A stretch of DNA of 6,060 nt from Clostridia bacterium (GTDB lineage: Bacteria; Bacillota_A; Clostridia; RUG12999), in NCBI GenBank assembly GCA_017558425.1, contig JAFYVD010000067.1, forward strand, positions 1 to 6,060. Reading direction: 5' to 3'. Every line of letters begins with the position of its first letter. Position 1 is the first letter of the stretch. The notes beneath the pieces are model-generated. The model made no database searches and was not told the origin of the DNA. It worked only from the letters and a program-made list of their open reading frames with translations. The translations under genes and the position numbers were made by a program. This document shows, one piece after another, positions 1 through 6,060 of the stretch.

Positions 1-1
1 A

Positions 2-436
2 TGCACCTGCGGAAACAGAGGATGTCTGGAGGTTTATGCGTCGGCAACGGCACTTATTCGTCAGACCAAAGCGGCTATGAAAGAAAATCCGGACAGCGAA
101 ATGTGGAAAGTGTGCGGCGGCAAATTGTCTGCGGTTAATGGGCAGACGGCTTTTAAAGCGAAAGACGCCGCTGCTAAGGCGGTTGTAAAAAATTATCTCG
201 GATACCTTGCCGAAGGACTTGTGAGCATTGTTAATATGTTCCAACCGGAAATTATTTGTATCGGTGGCGGAATCAGTCACGAAGGAGATAAAATCTTAAA
301 ACCGCTGAACAATAAAATTGAGAAATTCTCTTTTGCGAGATTTGGCAAACAACAGACCAAAGTGAAAATTGCAAAACTCGGCAACGATGCCGGGATAATC
401 GGTGCCGCACTTTTGTGGAAAAATGAAAAGGAGTAA
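2..436 (+). CDS. ROK-family sugar kinase, C-terminal part (5' end outside the window)
   Basis: The reading frame is open from the left edge (first full codon at base 2) to TAA at 434-436, giving 144 residues; the N-terminal ATP-binding half lies outside. It starts in CTCGNRGCLE, which matches the CxCGxxGCxE zinc-binding signature of ROK kinases (cysteines at visible residues 1, 3 and 8). Further on are the GGGI turn (IICIGGGIS) and LGNDAGIIGAA near the C-terminus, both typical of glucokinase-like ROK proteins. The presence of the zinc motif and the run into a kinase-type C-terminus favour a sugar kinase; ROK repressors are less likely, but the missing N-terminus (helix-turn-helix or not) would settle it. 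Known ROK kinases phosphorylate glucose, mannose, fructose, allose or N-acetylmannosamine in the cytoplasm. The alpha-mannosidase gene 4 bases downstream makes mannose or glucose plausible, but this is inference. An internal ATG at base 77 is not the true start, since the zinc motif precedes it in frame. Confidence 0.92.
   Translation, partial: CTCGNRGCLEVYASATALIRQTKAAMKENPDSEMWKVCGGKLSAVNGQTAFKAKDAAAKAVVKNYLGYLAEGLVSIVNMFQPEIICIGGGISHEGDKILKPLNNKIEKFSFARFGKQQTKVKIAKLGNDAGIIGAALLWKNEKE
428..433 (+). promoter_or_regulatory. Ribosome binding site of the GH38 gene, inside the kinase gene
   Basis: AAGGAG lies 7 bases before the ATG at 441 and within the last two sense codons of the ROK kinase. 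It decides the mannosidase start: in-frame ATGs at 402 and 423 lie within the kinase gene, lack such a site at proper spacing, and would add residues not typical of GH38 N-termini. The placement suggests translational coupling. Confidence 0.88.
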
Positions 437-440
437 TCAA

Positions 441-2936
441 ATGAAAAAAATTCACCTTTTATGCAATGCACATCTTGATCCTGTGTGGCTTTGGAGATGG
501 CAGGAAGGAGCTGCTGCGGCAATTTCCACATTCAGATGTGCGGCAGATTTCTGCGATGAGTATGATGGTTTTGTGTTTAACCACAATGAATCGCTTGTTT
601 ATAAATGGGTTGAAGATAACGAACCTCAACTTTTTGAAAGAATAAAAGTACACGTGAAATCGGGTAAATGGAAGATAATTGGCGGTTGGTACAATCAGCC
701 TGATGCTAATTTACCATCAGGCGAAAGCTTTTCCAGGCAGATTCTATACGGGAAAAATTATTTTATGGAAAAATTTGGCGTTGAACCTGAAACTGCACTG
801 AATTTTGACTCTTTCGGTCATACAAGAGGACTTGTTCAGATTCTTAAAAAGAGCGGATACAAAAACTATATCCTTGCCAGAATTTTAGACCCCGGAGACT
901 ATAAATGGACCGGCTTTGACGACAGCGAAATAAAACTCCATAAATCCTTTGAGGGTTACGGCTCGGTTTTTGGCGATATGGAAAGAAAAATCGGTCGTTA
1001 TATAGAATCGAAAAACGGAGAAATTCCTGAAAACTCCATGATTTTGTGGGGTGTTGGCGACCACGGCGGCGGTGCTTCAAGAAGAGACCTTGCCGATATT
1101 GCAAAAGTGGCAGAAAAGCTCAAGGAACGGGGGATAGAAGTGATTCACTCCGACCCCGATACATATTTTGATAAGATTGATGTTGATAATCTTCCAACTC
1201 TTGATAAATCGGTTCGTCCATTCTCGGTAGGATGTTATACAACCATGTCAAGAATAAAGAAAACTCATCGCAGCCTTGAAAATATTATTTATATGACAGA
1301 GAAAATGCTCGCACACGCAAATCTCGTTTACGGCACTCATTACGACAAAAAAGCAATTGAAGATGCCACAGAGGACCTGATGTTCTGCGAGTTTCACGAC
1401 ATTCTGCCCGGCAGTATGATTGAAGCTGGCGAGGTTGATGCTTTAAATCGGATGGGGCACGGAATATATAATATGGAAAGTCTGCAGGCGAAAGCATTTT
1501 TTGCTCTTGCGGGCGGTCAACCCAAAGCGGAAGAAAATACAATTCCCATCCTGGTTTACAATCCGCATCCATATCCTGTAAAAACTCAGGTTTCCTGCGA
1601 GTTCCAGCTTGCATTGCAGAACTGGAAACTTGACGAATTTACAGGCGGCGAAGTTTTCAAAAACGGCGAAAAAGTTCCTTCTCAGTTTGAAAAGGAAGCC
1701 TGCAATATGAACCTTGACTGGAGAAAGAATCTGGTAATTGAAGCAGATCTTGAACCGCTTACAATGAACAGATATGACTGCAAGCTTGAAATTAAGAAGG
1801 TTGACAAAATTTGGGATATAGATAAGTTTGAAAAACGTTACTGCTTTGATAACGGAGATATGCAGATTACCTTCAATCCCGAAACAGGTCTGATTGACAG
1901 CTACTATGTAAACGGCAAAAAAATGTTAAATAAAAATTCAGGTAAGCTGATAGTTGTGAATGACAACGAGGACCCATGGGGTATGACGGTTGATTCTTTC
2001 AAAGATGTCTGCGGAGAATTTAAACTCTTGTCAAAAGAAGAAACGGCAGCATTTTTAGGTCATCCCGAGGAAGATGTTGAGCCCTTTAAAATTGTAGAAG
2101 ACGGCGATGTAAGAACTGTTCTTGAAGGTATTTACGGCTATAACAAATCCTATGCGACGGTCAGATTCTTTGTTCCCAAAAAAGGAACAAAAATCAGAGT
2201 TGATGTGATAGTTCATATGTCCGAAGCCAACAAAATGATAAAGCTTTCGTTTAACACAATAAACGGCGAATTTGTCGGACAGACCGCTTTCGGCACAGAA
2301 ACACTTGAAACCGAAGGTAAAGCGGCTGTGTTCCAGAAATTCTCTGCAGTTAAAAATGATGACACTGCATTTGTTGTGGTTAACGATGGTACGTATTCGG
2401 GCGACTATGAAGATGGCGTGCTGAATCAGGTTTTGCTCCGTACGGCAGGATATGCGGCTCACCCGCTCAATGAGCTTATGTGGGAGGAAGACCCTGAGGG
2501 TAAATCGCCAATGCGTATGTATATGCCGCGCGACAGATACCTGAAGCATATTGATATGGGCGTCCGTGAGTTTTCGTTTGAATTTTATGGCGATAAGGAC
2601 ACCACGTTGGCAGATTATAATGCGGCGCTGTTTAACGAAAAGCCTTTCGCACTTTCATTCTTCCCGAGTGGAGATGGCGAAAAATGCGGAAGCTTTATCG
2701 AGATTGACAATAAATCGGTTACACTTTCGGCATTTAAAAAGGCGTATGATGATAATGGCTATGTTATAAGACTCTATAATTCGGCTGAAAAGGCAGAAAA
2801 AGTGAAACTCAGCATACCTTGTCTCGGATTGGAAAAAGACCTTGAGTTTGGCAAGTTTGAAGTAAAAACCTTCAGAATTGACCCTGAAACAAAAACTTTT
2901 GAGGAAACAGATATAATAGAAAGAAGCAAGTGTTAA
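441..2936 (+). CDS. GH38 alpha-mannosidase, cytoplasmic
   Basis: The product has 831 residues, close to the usual size of bacterial GH38 enzymes. It hydrolyses terminal alpha-mannosyl residues with retention of configuration through a zinc-assisted mechanism. The N-terminal barrel carries the metal motif NAHLDPVWLW (H11, D13), the catalytic-nucleophile motif NFDSFGHT (D123, aligned with the Asp of DPFGHS in Golgi and lysosomal mannosidases), and GVGDHGGGAS (D207, H208). The helical middle domain (about 275-350) ends in EFHDILPGS, whose H319 is the fourth expected zinc ligand. The remainder (about 400-831) fits the beta-rich GH38 C-terminal domains. All key residues are present, so the enzyme should be active. 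No signal peptide is visible: the catalytic motif starts at residue 9, which fits an intracellular enzyme acting on imported oligosaccharides. Substrate linkage (alpha-1,2, 1,3 or 1,6, or mannosylglycerate as for MngB) cannot be read from sequence. The start at 441 is set by AAGGAG at 428-433. The stop lies in the loop of the terminator hairpin. Confidence 0.96.
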   Translation: MKKIHLLCNAHLDPVWLWRWQEGAAAAISTFRCAADFCDEYDGFVFNHNESLVYKWVEDNEPQLFERIKVHVKSGKWKIIGGWYNQPDANLPSGESFSRQILYGKNYFMEKFGVEPETALNFDSFGHTRGLVQILKKSGYKNYILARILDPGDYKWTGFDDSEIKLHKSFEGYGSVFGDMERKIGRYIESKNGEIPENSMILWGVGDHGGGASRRDLADIAKVAEKLKERGIEVIHSDPDTYFDKIDVDNLPTLDKSVRPFSVGCYTTMSRIKKTHRSLENIIYMTEKMLAHANLVYGTHYDKKAIEDATEDLMFCEFHDILPGSMIEAGEVDALNRMGHGIYNMESLQAKAFFALAGGQPKAEENTIPILVYNPHPYPVKTQVSCEFQLALQNWKLDEFTGGEVFKNGEKVPSQFEKEACNMNLDWRKNLVIEADLEPLTMNRYDCKLEIKKVDKIWDIDKFEKRYCFDNGDMQITFNPETGLIDSYYVNGKKMLNKNSGKLIVVNDNEDPWGMTVDSFKDVCGEFKLLSKEETAAFLGHPEEDVEPFKIVEDGDVRTVLEGIYGYNKSYATVRFFVPKKGTKIRVDVIVHMSEANKMIKLSFNTINGEFVGQTAFGTETLETEGKAAVFQKFSAVKNDDTAFVVVNDGTYSGDYEDGVLNQVLLRTAGYAAHPLNELMWEEDPEGKSPMRMYMPRDRYLKHIDMGVREFSFEFYGDKDTTLADYNAALFNEKPFALSFFPSGDGEKCGSFIEIDNKSVTLSAFKKAYDDNGYVIRLYNSAEKAEKVKLSIPCLGLEKDLEFGKFEVKTFRIDPETKTFEETDIIERSKC

Positions 2937-2955
2937 AACACTTGCTTCTTTTTTT
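2921..2955 (+). terminator. Intrinsic terminator between convergent operons, probably bidirectional
   Basis: A perfect 12-bp inverted repeat (2921-2932 with 2939-2950; AAGAAGCAAGTG and its complement) encloses a 6-base loop. The repeat is formally 14 bp, but the innermost pairs leave too small a loop. A run of seven T at 2949-2955 follows on the + strand, the form of a Rho-independent terminator for the kinase-mannosidase operon. The left arm encodes the last codons of the mannosidase and its TAA falls in the loop. On the - strand the hairpin begins 7 bases after the stop at 2957, followed by a weaker T-rich tract (2911-2920), so it can plausibly end the opposite operon too. Confidence 0.9.
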
Positions 2956-2956
2956 A

Positions 2957-3886
2957 TTATTTAAATTCCTCTGCTGTAATCCAGCGGTAACCGAATTCTG
3001 TTACCTTTCTTGCGAGAAGATAAATTTTTTCGGCGTAATCCGGCTGATAAGCATAATAATGTGGGTAATAATACTGCTCGTGAGTTGCACAGCCGATAAA
3101 TTCTCTGCCGTCGTTAAGCTTGTCAAGAGCCTCATCAATTTCTTCAAGTGAGTGAAGGTTGAGAGTCGGGCCGCCGCCAAGCTGACGGAATCTGAGACCT
3201 GTTTCTTCATCTAAATGAGAAGTGTTTTTACCGAAATAAGAATTTTTGATTTCAGTGGAAACGTGGTTGTATCCGCAGATTGAGTTTGCAATACGAGTGT
3301 TTTTGCCCGCACGGATGCAAAGCTTTGTTTCAGGCTGACGGTTTTGTCTTAAACGGAAAGAATGTCCGTAAGGCAGACAGTCGTCGTCACCGTCAAATTC
3401 TTTTGTGTCGCCGGTTGAAGGTGACACGAATTTAACGCCGCAATCATAAAGGGCGTGGCAACCTGCTTTACTAACGGGCAACCAGTGAGGACAAAGTGTT
3501 ACCGAAACAGATTTTTCGCCTGCAAAACGTTTGATTTCACCCACAACAAGCTCGTAGTTGTCCTTTACATCCTCGTATGTAGCATTTACATAAGGATAGT
3601 CAGGAAATTCCTGCTTTGCGTGGAAAGCCATTTTCAGCCAGTCAGAAGCTGCTTCAAATTCGGGTTTGTAAATGTCGGGCATATCCGAGAGGGTAAACTC
3701 TTCGTTGCCGTAGAAAAAGTCTGTTCTGTAGAACAGGTTGAGCTGAACTGTAAGACCCCATTCGTCGTGAGCTTTTTTCAGCATTTTCATAAATCCGTTG
3801 TCGAAAAGCGACGCCGGACGTTCACGGGCGATATCACGCATCACCCAGATAACGTCGTCAATAAAAAAATATGCTACTTTTTCCAT
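2957..3886 (-). CDS. Protein of unknown function, possibly polysaccharide-deacetylase-like
   Basis: The product has 309 residues, no signal peptide and no membrane segment. I recognise it as resembling a conserved clostridial hypothetical protein, not as a characterised enzyme. It opens with a hydrophobic strand ending in two aspartates (VAYFFIDDVIW, D10-D11), followed by VQLNLFYRTDFF (48-58), LKMAFHAKQEFPDYPY (H89), VTLCPHWLP (H134), a glycine-rich LGGGP (236-240), and CATHEQYYYPHYYAYQPDY (H269, E270, H276). A buried strand with Asp-Asp near the N-terminus plus a later His on a strand end is the layout of NodB-type deacetylases and related barrel enzymes, where these residues bind a metal; the canonical HxxxH motif is not evident, so the assignment is weak. 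The start at 3886 has AAGGAG 10 bases upstream; an ATG at 3931 would extend it into the preceding gene without such a site. It is the last gene of a three-gene operon, 20 bases after the SGNH hydrolase gene, which suggests a role in processing the same glycan. Confidence 0.88.
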   Translation of the reverse strand: MEKVAYFFIDDVIWVMRDIARERPASLFDNGFMKMLKKAHDEWGLTVQLNLFYRTDFFYGNEEFTLSDMPDIYKPEFEAASDWLKMAFHAKQEFPDYPYVNATYEDVKDNYELVVGEIKRFAGEKSVSVTLCPHWLPVSKAGCHALYDCGVKFVSPSTGDTKEFDGDDDCLPYGHSFRLRQNRQPETKLCIRAGKNTRIANSICGYNHVSTEIKNSYFGKNTSHLDEETGLRFRQLGGGPTLNLHSLEEIDEALDKLNDGREFIGCATHEQYYYPHYYAYQPDYAEKIYLLARKVTEFGYRWITAEEFK

Positions 3887-3896
3887 AGTTTTAGTA

Positions 3897-3902
3897 CTCC
3901 TT
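3897..3902 (-). promoter_or_regulatory. Ribosome binding site fixing the start at 3886
   Basis: Read on the - strand, AAGGAG lies 10 bases before the ATG at 3886, within the 20-base gap after the SGNH hydrolase stop. It supports the shorter start over the in-frame ATG at 3931, which lies inside the upstream gene. Confidence 0.8.
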
Positions 3903-3906
3903 AAAT

Positions 3907-4626
3907 TTATAAATTTATATTTGCAACGCAATTTTTTACAATTTCAATTTCTTTTTCCGAAACTGCTTCATCAAAATCGCAGAAAGTATTTGCAGTTACA
4001 TCGTTGCCGGTGAACTTTCTGTACCACAAAAGTGCAAGCGCATATCGGCTGACACCTAAAGAGGCGTGGAAGGTATCTCTGTGAATATTGTCAATTCCTG
4101 CTTCAATCATATTCTGGAAAAGTGTGCCTGAAGGAATAATTTCGGTTCCGATAGCTTCGGCGGCTTTGTCATATGCCACTTTAATATCGTTATACATATC
4201 AATTCTCTTGGAATATCCCATTGTTTTGCAGAGAAGGTCGCTGCCTTCTTCGTATGCCCAGGTCTGGTGAATAAGCTGTTTTGCTTTGGGAGCGTATTTT
4301 TTTACATAAGCTGAAAGCTCATCGAGATAGGGTTGATATGTTTCGTAATTAACACTGCCTCGACTTGCCTGTTGCATTGTAACGATATCCCATTCGCGGT
4401 TCAAAAGAGCCTCTTTGATTGAAACTAAAAACCCTGTACTTTCGCCGTTATACTGCAGAGTATAGCTTTTAGCATCTTCGTGCATATTTTTGAAATGTCT
4501 GTAAAGGGGACAACCGCCGATATAAAGGTTTACAACCGACATTTCAACGCCGTCAGCTTTTGCAATCTGGTGCAGATAACGGGTAGCGTCCATAGAAAAA
4601 CTGTTTCCGATAGCTAAAATATTCAT
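3907..4626 (-). CDS. DUF4886-type SGNH hydrolase (putative carbohydrate esterase)
   Basis: The product has 239 residues. The N-terminal LAIGNSFS places S9 as the nucleophile of block I of the SGNH/GDSL hydrolase fold. LYIGGCPL (G37-G38) fits the block II glycine, MQQAS (Q85-Q86) stands where a block III GxND would be expected, and HRDTFHAS supplies the D184-x-x-H187 pair of block V. The pattern GNSFS, IGGC, QQAS, HQTWAY (120-125), IIPSGT and RDxxH is what I know of DUF4886 proteins, often encoded near polysaccharide-degradation genes. Enzymes of this fold remove acyl groups from sugars or lipids; the acyl group and substrate here are unknown. No signal peptide is present, so it should act in the cytoplasm. 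The start at 4626 has GAGGTG 5 bases upstream. It sits 15 bases after the large upstream gene, in the same operon. A second in-frame TAA (3901-3903) follows the stop one codon later. Confidence 0.9.
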   Translation of the reverse strand: MNILAIGNSFSMDATRYLHQIAKADGVEMSVVNLYIGGCPLYRHFKNMHEDAKSYTLQYNGESTGFLVSIKEALLNREWDIVTMQQASRGSVNYETYQPYLDELSAYVKKYAPKAKQLIHQTWAYEEGSDLLCKTMGYSKRIDMYNDIKVAYDKAAEAIGTEIIPSGTLFQNMIEAGIDNIHRDTFHASLGVSRYALALLWYRKFTGNDVTANTFCDFDEAVSEKEIEIVKNCVANINL

Positions 4627-4631
4627 AAACT

Positions 4632-4637
4632 CACCTC
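4632..4637 (-). promoter_or_regulatory. Ribosome binding site of the SGNH hydrolase gene
   Basis: On the - strand GAGGTG lies 5 bases before the ATG at 4626, in the 15-base gap after the stop of the large upstream gene. It shows that the gene has its own translation start within the operon. Confidence 0.72.
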
Positions 4638-4641
4638 AAAA

Positions 4642-6060
4642 TTAATATTCGTATCTTTTTTTATAGTCAGGAATTTCAACGTTAATAACATAATTAACCT
4701 GTCTGATTTTCCATTCAATAGCTTTTCTGTCGCCAACATATTCCATACTGGGTTCCCAACCGAGACGGGAGTCTGCATCAACAAGGGGAAGGGTTGCTTC
4801 AGCGTTTTTAATTTCCGCTCTTGCAATTTCTTCGAGTCTGTCAAAAATCTTGTCAATTTCAGCTTTGTCCTGTTCAACAAGTAGTCTTGTCTTTGTGAGA
4901 TACCACTGTTTTACGTGGATGCCTGTTGTTAGAATTGCAGAAATGTATTTTCCGAGGTTGATAAGATAAAGCAGATTTTCGTTGGGGTTTTCGATGGATT
5001 CAAGAATTTTTATACCATCATCTGTAAGTGTTCTTGCTTTTTCAAGAGAACGAACTTCAACAGGTGTACGGATTGCATTGGGAGTGTTTGCGGGCCAGTC
5101 GTTTGACGGATAGTTGGGGTAGTCGGGGAAGAAAATTCTGTTACCGAAGTGAGCATAAGGCGCACAGGGAACATTTACTACTCTTCTGAGACAAAGCGGG
5201 AAGGAAGGTCCGCAACGGAAAGGACCATACTGGTCTTCGTTGGTGGGGGTGAAATGAGTGATTGCTTCACTCCAAAGCTGCAGCGCTTCATCAACTTTTG
5301 CTTCGTTTCCTTTGCCGAAATGCTTGATAAGGATGTGATTTAAATGTTCTTCCATTGTCATTTCGGTGTCAGAAAGAGCGAGGTTAGAAAGGTCGCCGAT
5401 GAAAGAGGGATAGAATCCGAAATGGTGGGATTCCATAATACCGCAAAGACCCCAATCGTCGTGAGCTTTCACCATACCTTTGTAACGTTTAATCCACTGA
5501 TAGGGCATCGGGTCATAAGGTACTGTACCCATATCCCAGGTAAGGCCGCCTGTATTTGTCATAGAATAAAGCTTTATACCACGTTTTTTTGCAGCTTCAG
5601 CTTCGGATGTGAAATATTCGCCGGGACCTGCAAAAACGAGGCTGTAGTCGGTACATTCTTCGGTGATATGTTCAATTTTGTACTGATGGAACATTTCGAA
5701 AGTACAGAGGAGTGAAACGTCTGTGGGCATAGCTTCGATAAGTTCAAGACGTTCTTTTTTGGGAGCCCAACCCCAGTTGTATGTCCAGAAAACAACATCT
5801 GCATCAGGATTGTATTTTCTAACTGTATCACGAACCAGCGCAATCCACTGCGGATAGTCACAGCAGGGGAACCAACCCGGACGGGGTTTACCGCTGGGAA
5901 CGTCTCCTGTATTCCAGTCACCGCCCGGCTGACAAACGCGGGGGTCTTTACTTGCGAATTCAACGCTTTCACCAACAAGAGTTATACCTTTAAGACCGGG
6001 ACATTCTTTGAAAAGTTTACCGTAAAGTCCGTCATAAACGGCTTTTGCGGATGGGTCTTC
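4642..6060 (-). CDS. Large glycoside-hydrolase-like protein of unassigned family (5' end outside the window)
   Basis: The frame is open from the right edge to the stop at 4642, giving 472 visible residues; the ATG at 5730 is internal because well-formed coding sequence continues upstream of it. Numbering from the edge, successive hydrophobic strands with aromatic or acidic ends suggest a TIM barrel: GITLVGESVEF (25-35), ADVVFWTYNWGW (87-98), VSLLCTFEMF (115-124), YSLVFAGPGEYF, IKLYSMTNTGG, and LCGIMESHHFGFYPS (205-219). The acidic residues E31 and E210 at strand ends are candidate catalytic carboxylates. A helical C-terminal region follows, including ADSRLGWEPSMEYVG and a Lys/Arg-rich end (KKRYEY). 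This resembles uncharacterised clostridial proteins sometimes labelled as GH20-domain-2-like or DUF4838-like, but I cannot assign a family with confidence. It is the first visible gene of the leftward operon, 15 bases before the SGNH hydrolase gene. Whether it is secreted cannot be judged without the N-terminus. Confidence 0.87.
   Translation of the reverse strand, partial: EDPSAKAVYDGLYGKLFKECPGLKGITLVGESVEFASKDPRVCQPGGDWNTGDVPSGKPRPGWFPCCDYPQWIALVRDTVRKYNPDADVVFWTYNWGWAPKKERLELIEAMPTDVSLLCTFEMFHQYKIEHITEECTDYSLVFAGPGEYFTSEAEAAKKRGIKLYSMTNTGGLTWDMGTVPYDPMPYQWIKRYKGMVKAHDDWGLCGIMESHHFGFYPSFIGDLSNLALSDTEMTMEEHLNHILIKHFGKGNEAKVDEALQLWSEAITHFTPTNEDQYGPFRCGPSFPLCLRRVVNVPCAPYAHFGNRIFFPDYPNYPSNDWPANTPNAIRTPVEVRSLEKARTLTDDGIKILESIENPNENLLYLINLGKYISAILTTGIHVKQWYLTKTRLLVEQDKAEIDKIFDRLEEIARAEIKNAEATLPLVDADSRLGWEPSMEYVGDRKAIEWKIRQVNYVINVEIPDYKKRYEY

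Noticed and set aside
402..440. Upstream in-frame ATGs (402, 423) as the start of the mannosidase
   Set aside because: They lie within the kinase gene, lack a well-placed ribosome binding site, and the ATG at 441 has AAGGAG 7 bases upstream and starts right before the GH38 motif.
2055..2549. 164-codon open frame on the - strand inside the mannosidase gene
   Set aside because: It lies opposite a well-supported GH38 gene; its translation is rich in Cys, His and Phe and shows no domain, as expected of an antisense shadow.
3455..3904. 149-codon open frame on the + strand opposite the deacetylase-like gene
   Set aside because: Its translation is rich in Cys, Phe and Val without motifs, it has no ribosome binding site, and the opposite strand codes a coherent protein in operon context.
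3903..3918. Tandem 8-base repeat AAATTTAT at the SGNH gene end, considered as an operator or promoter element
   Set aside because: It is short, AT-rich, overlaps the stop codons and an operon-internal gap, and has no -35/-10 arrangement I could support.
3887..3931. In-frame ATG at 3931 as the start of the deacetylase-like gene
   Set aside because: It would overlap the SGNH hydrolase gene and has no ribosome binding site; 3886 has AAGGAG.
5728..5730. ATG at 5730 as the start of the large leftward gene
   Set aside because: The frame continues without a stop to the right edge and the upstream translation has protein-like strands (GITLVGES, VVFWTYNWGW).
5574..5978. 134-codon alternative - strand frame within the large gene
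   Set aside because: It is out of frame with the coherent protein that spans this region to the edge and shows no recognisable motif.

Overview
The window looks like part of a carbohydrate-utilisation region from an anaerobic Firmicute, most likely a gut or rumen clostridium. That placement is inferred from moderate-to-low GC, AT-rich gene junctions, AGGAG-type ribosome binding sites with ATG starts, and family resemblance of the proteins. It is not proven. The window is almost entirely coding: five genes in two convergent blocks, and no gene-free stretch longer than 25 bases.

Left block, + strand (edge to 2936): the C-terminal 144 residues of a ROK-family sugar kinase, cut by the left edge, then 4 bases later a complete GH38 alpha-mannosidase of 831 residues. 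The ribosome binding site of the mannosidase lies in the last codons of the kinase gene, so the two are probably co-transcribed and translationally coupled. The simplest reading is that the mannosidase releases mannose from imported alpha-mannosides and the kinase phosphorylates a free hexose.

Right block, - strand (right edge down to 2957): a large protein cut by the right edge (472 residues visible) that reads like the barrel and helical C-terminal part of an unassigned glycoside-hydrolase-like family; a DUF4886-type SGNH hydrolase of 239 residues; and a 309-residue protein of unknown function that may have a polysaccharide-deacetylase-like fold. Gaps of 15 and 20 bases and a ribosome binding site before each downstream gene indicate one operon.

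The blocks meet tail to tail at a strong 12-bp hairpin with a T run (2921-2955). It contains the last codons and stop of the mannosidase gene and can probably serve both directions. None of the complete proteins has a visible signal peptide, so the four seen to their N-terminus or by family (mannosidase, SGNH protein, deacetylase-like protein, kinase) probably act in the cytoplasm on imported oligosaccharides. No transporter or regulator lies in the window. The most novel part is the right-hand operon: two of its three proteins belong to families I cannot assign to a reaction, and it combines a hydrolase-like barrel, an esterase-like protein and a deacetylase-like protein.
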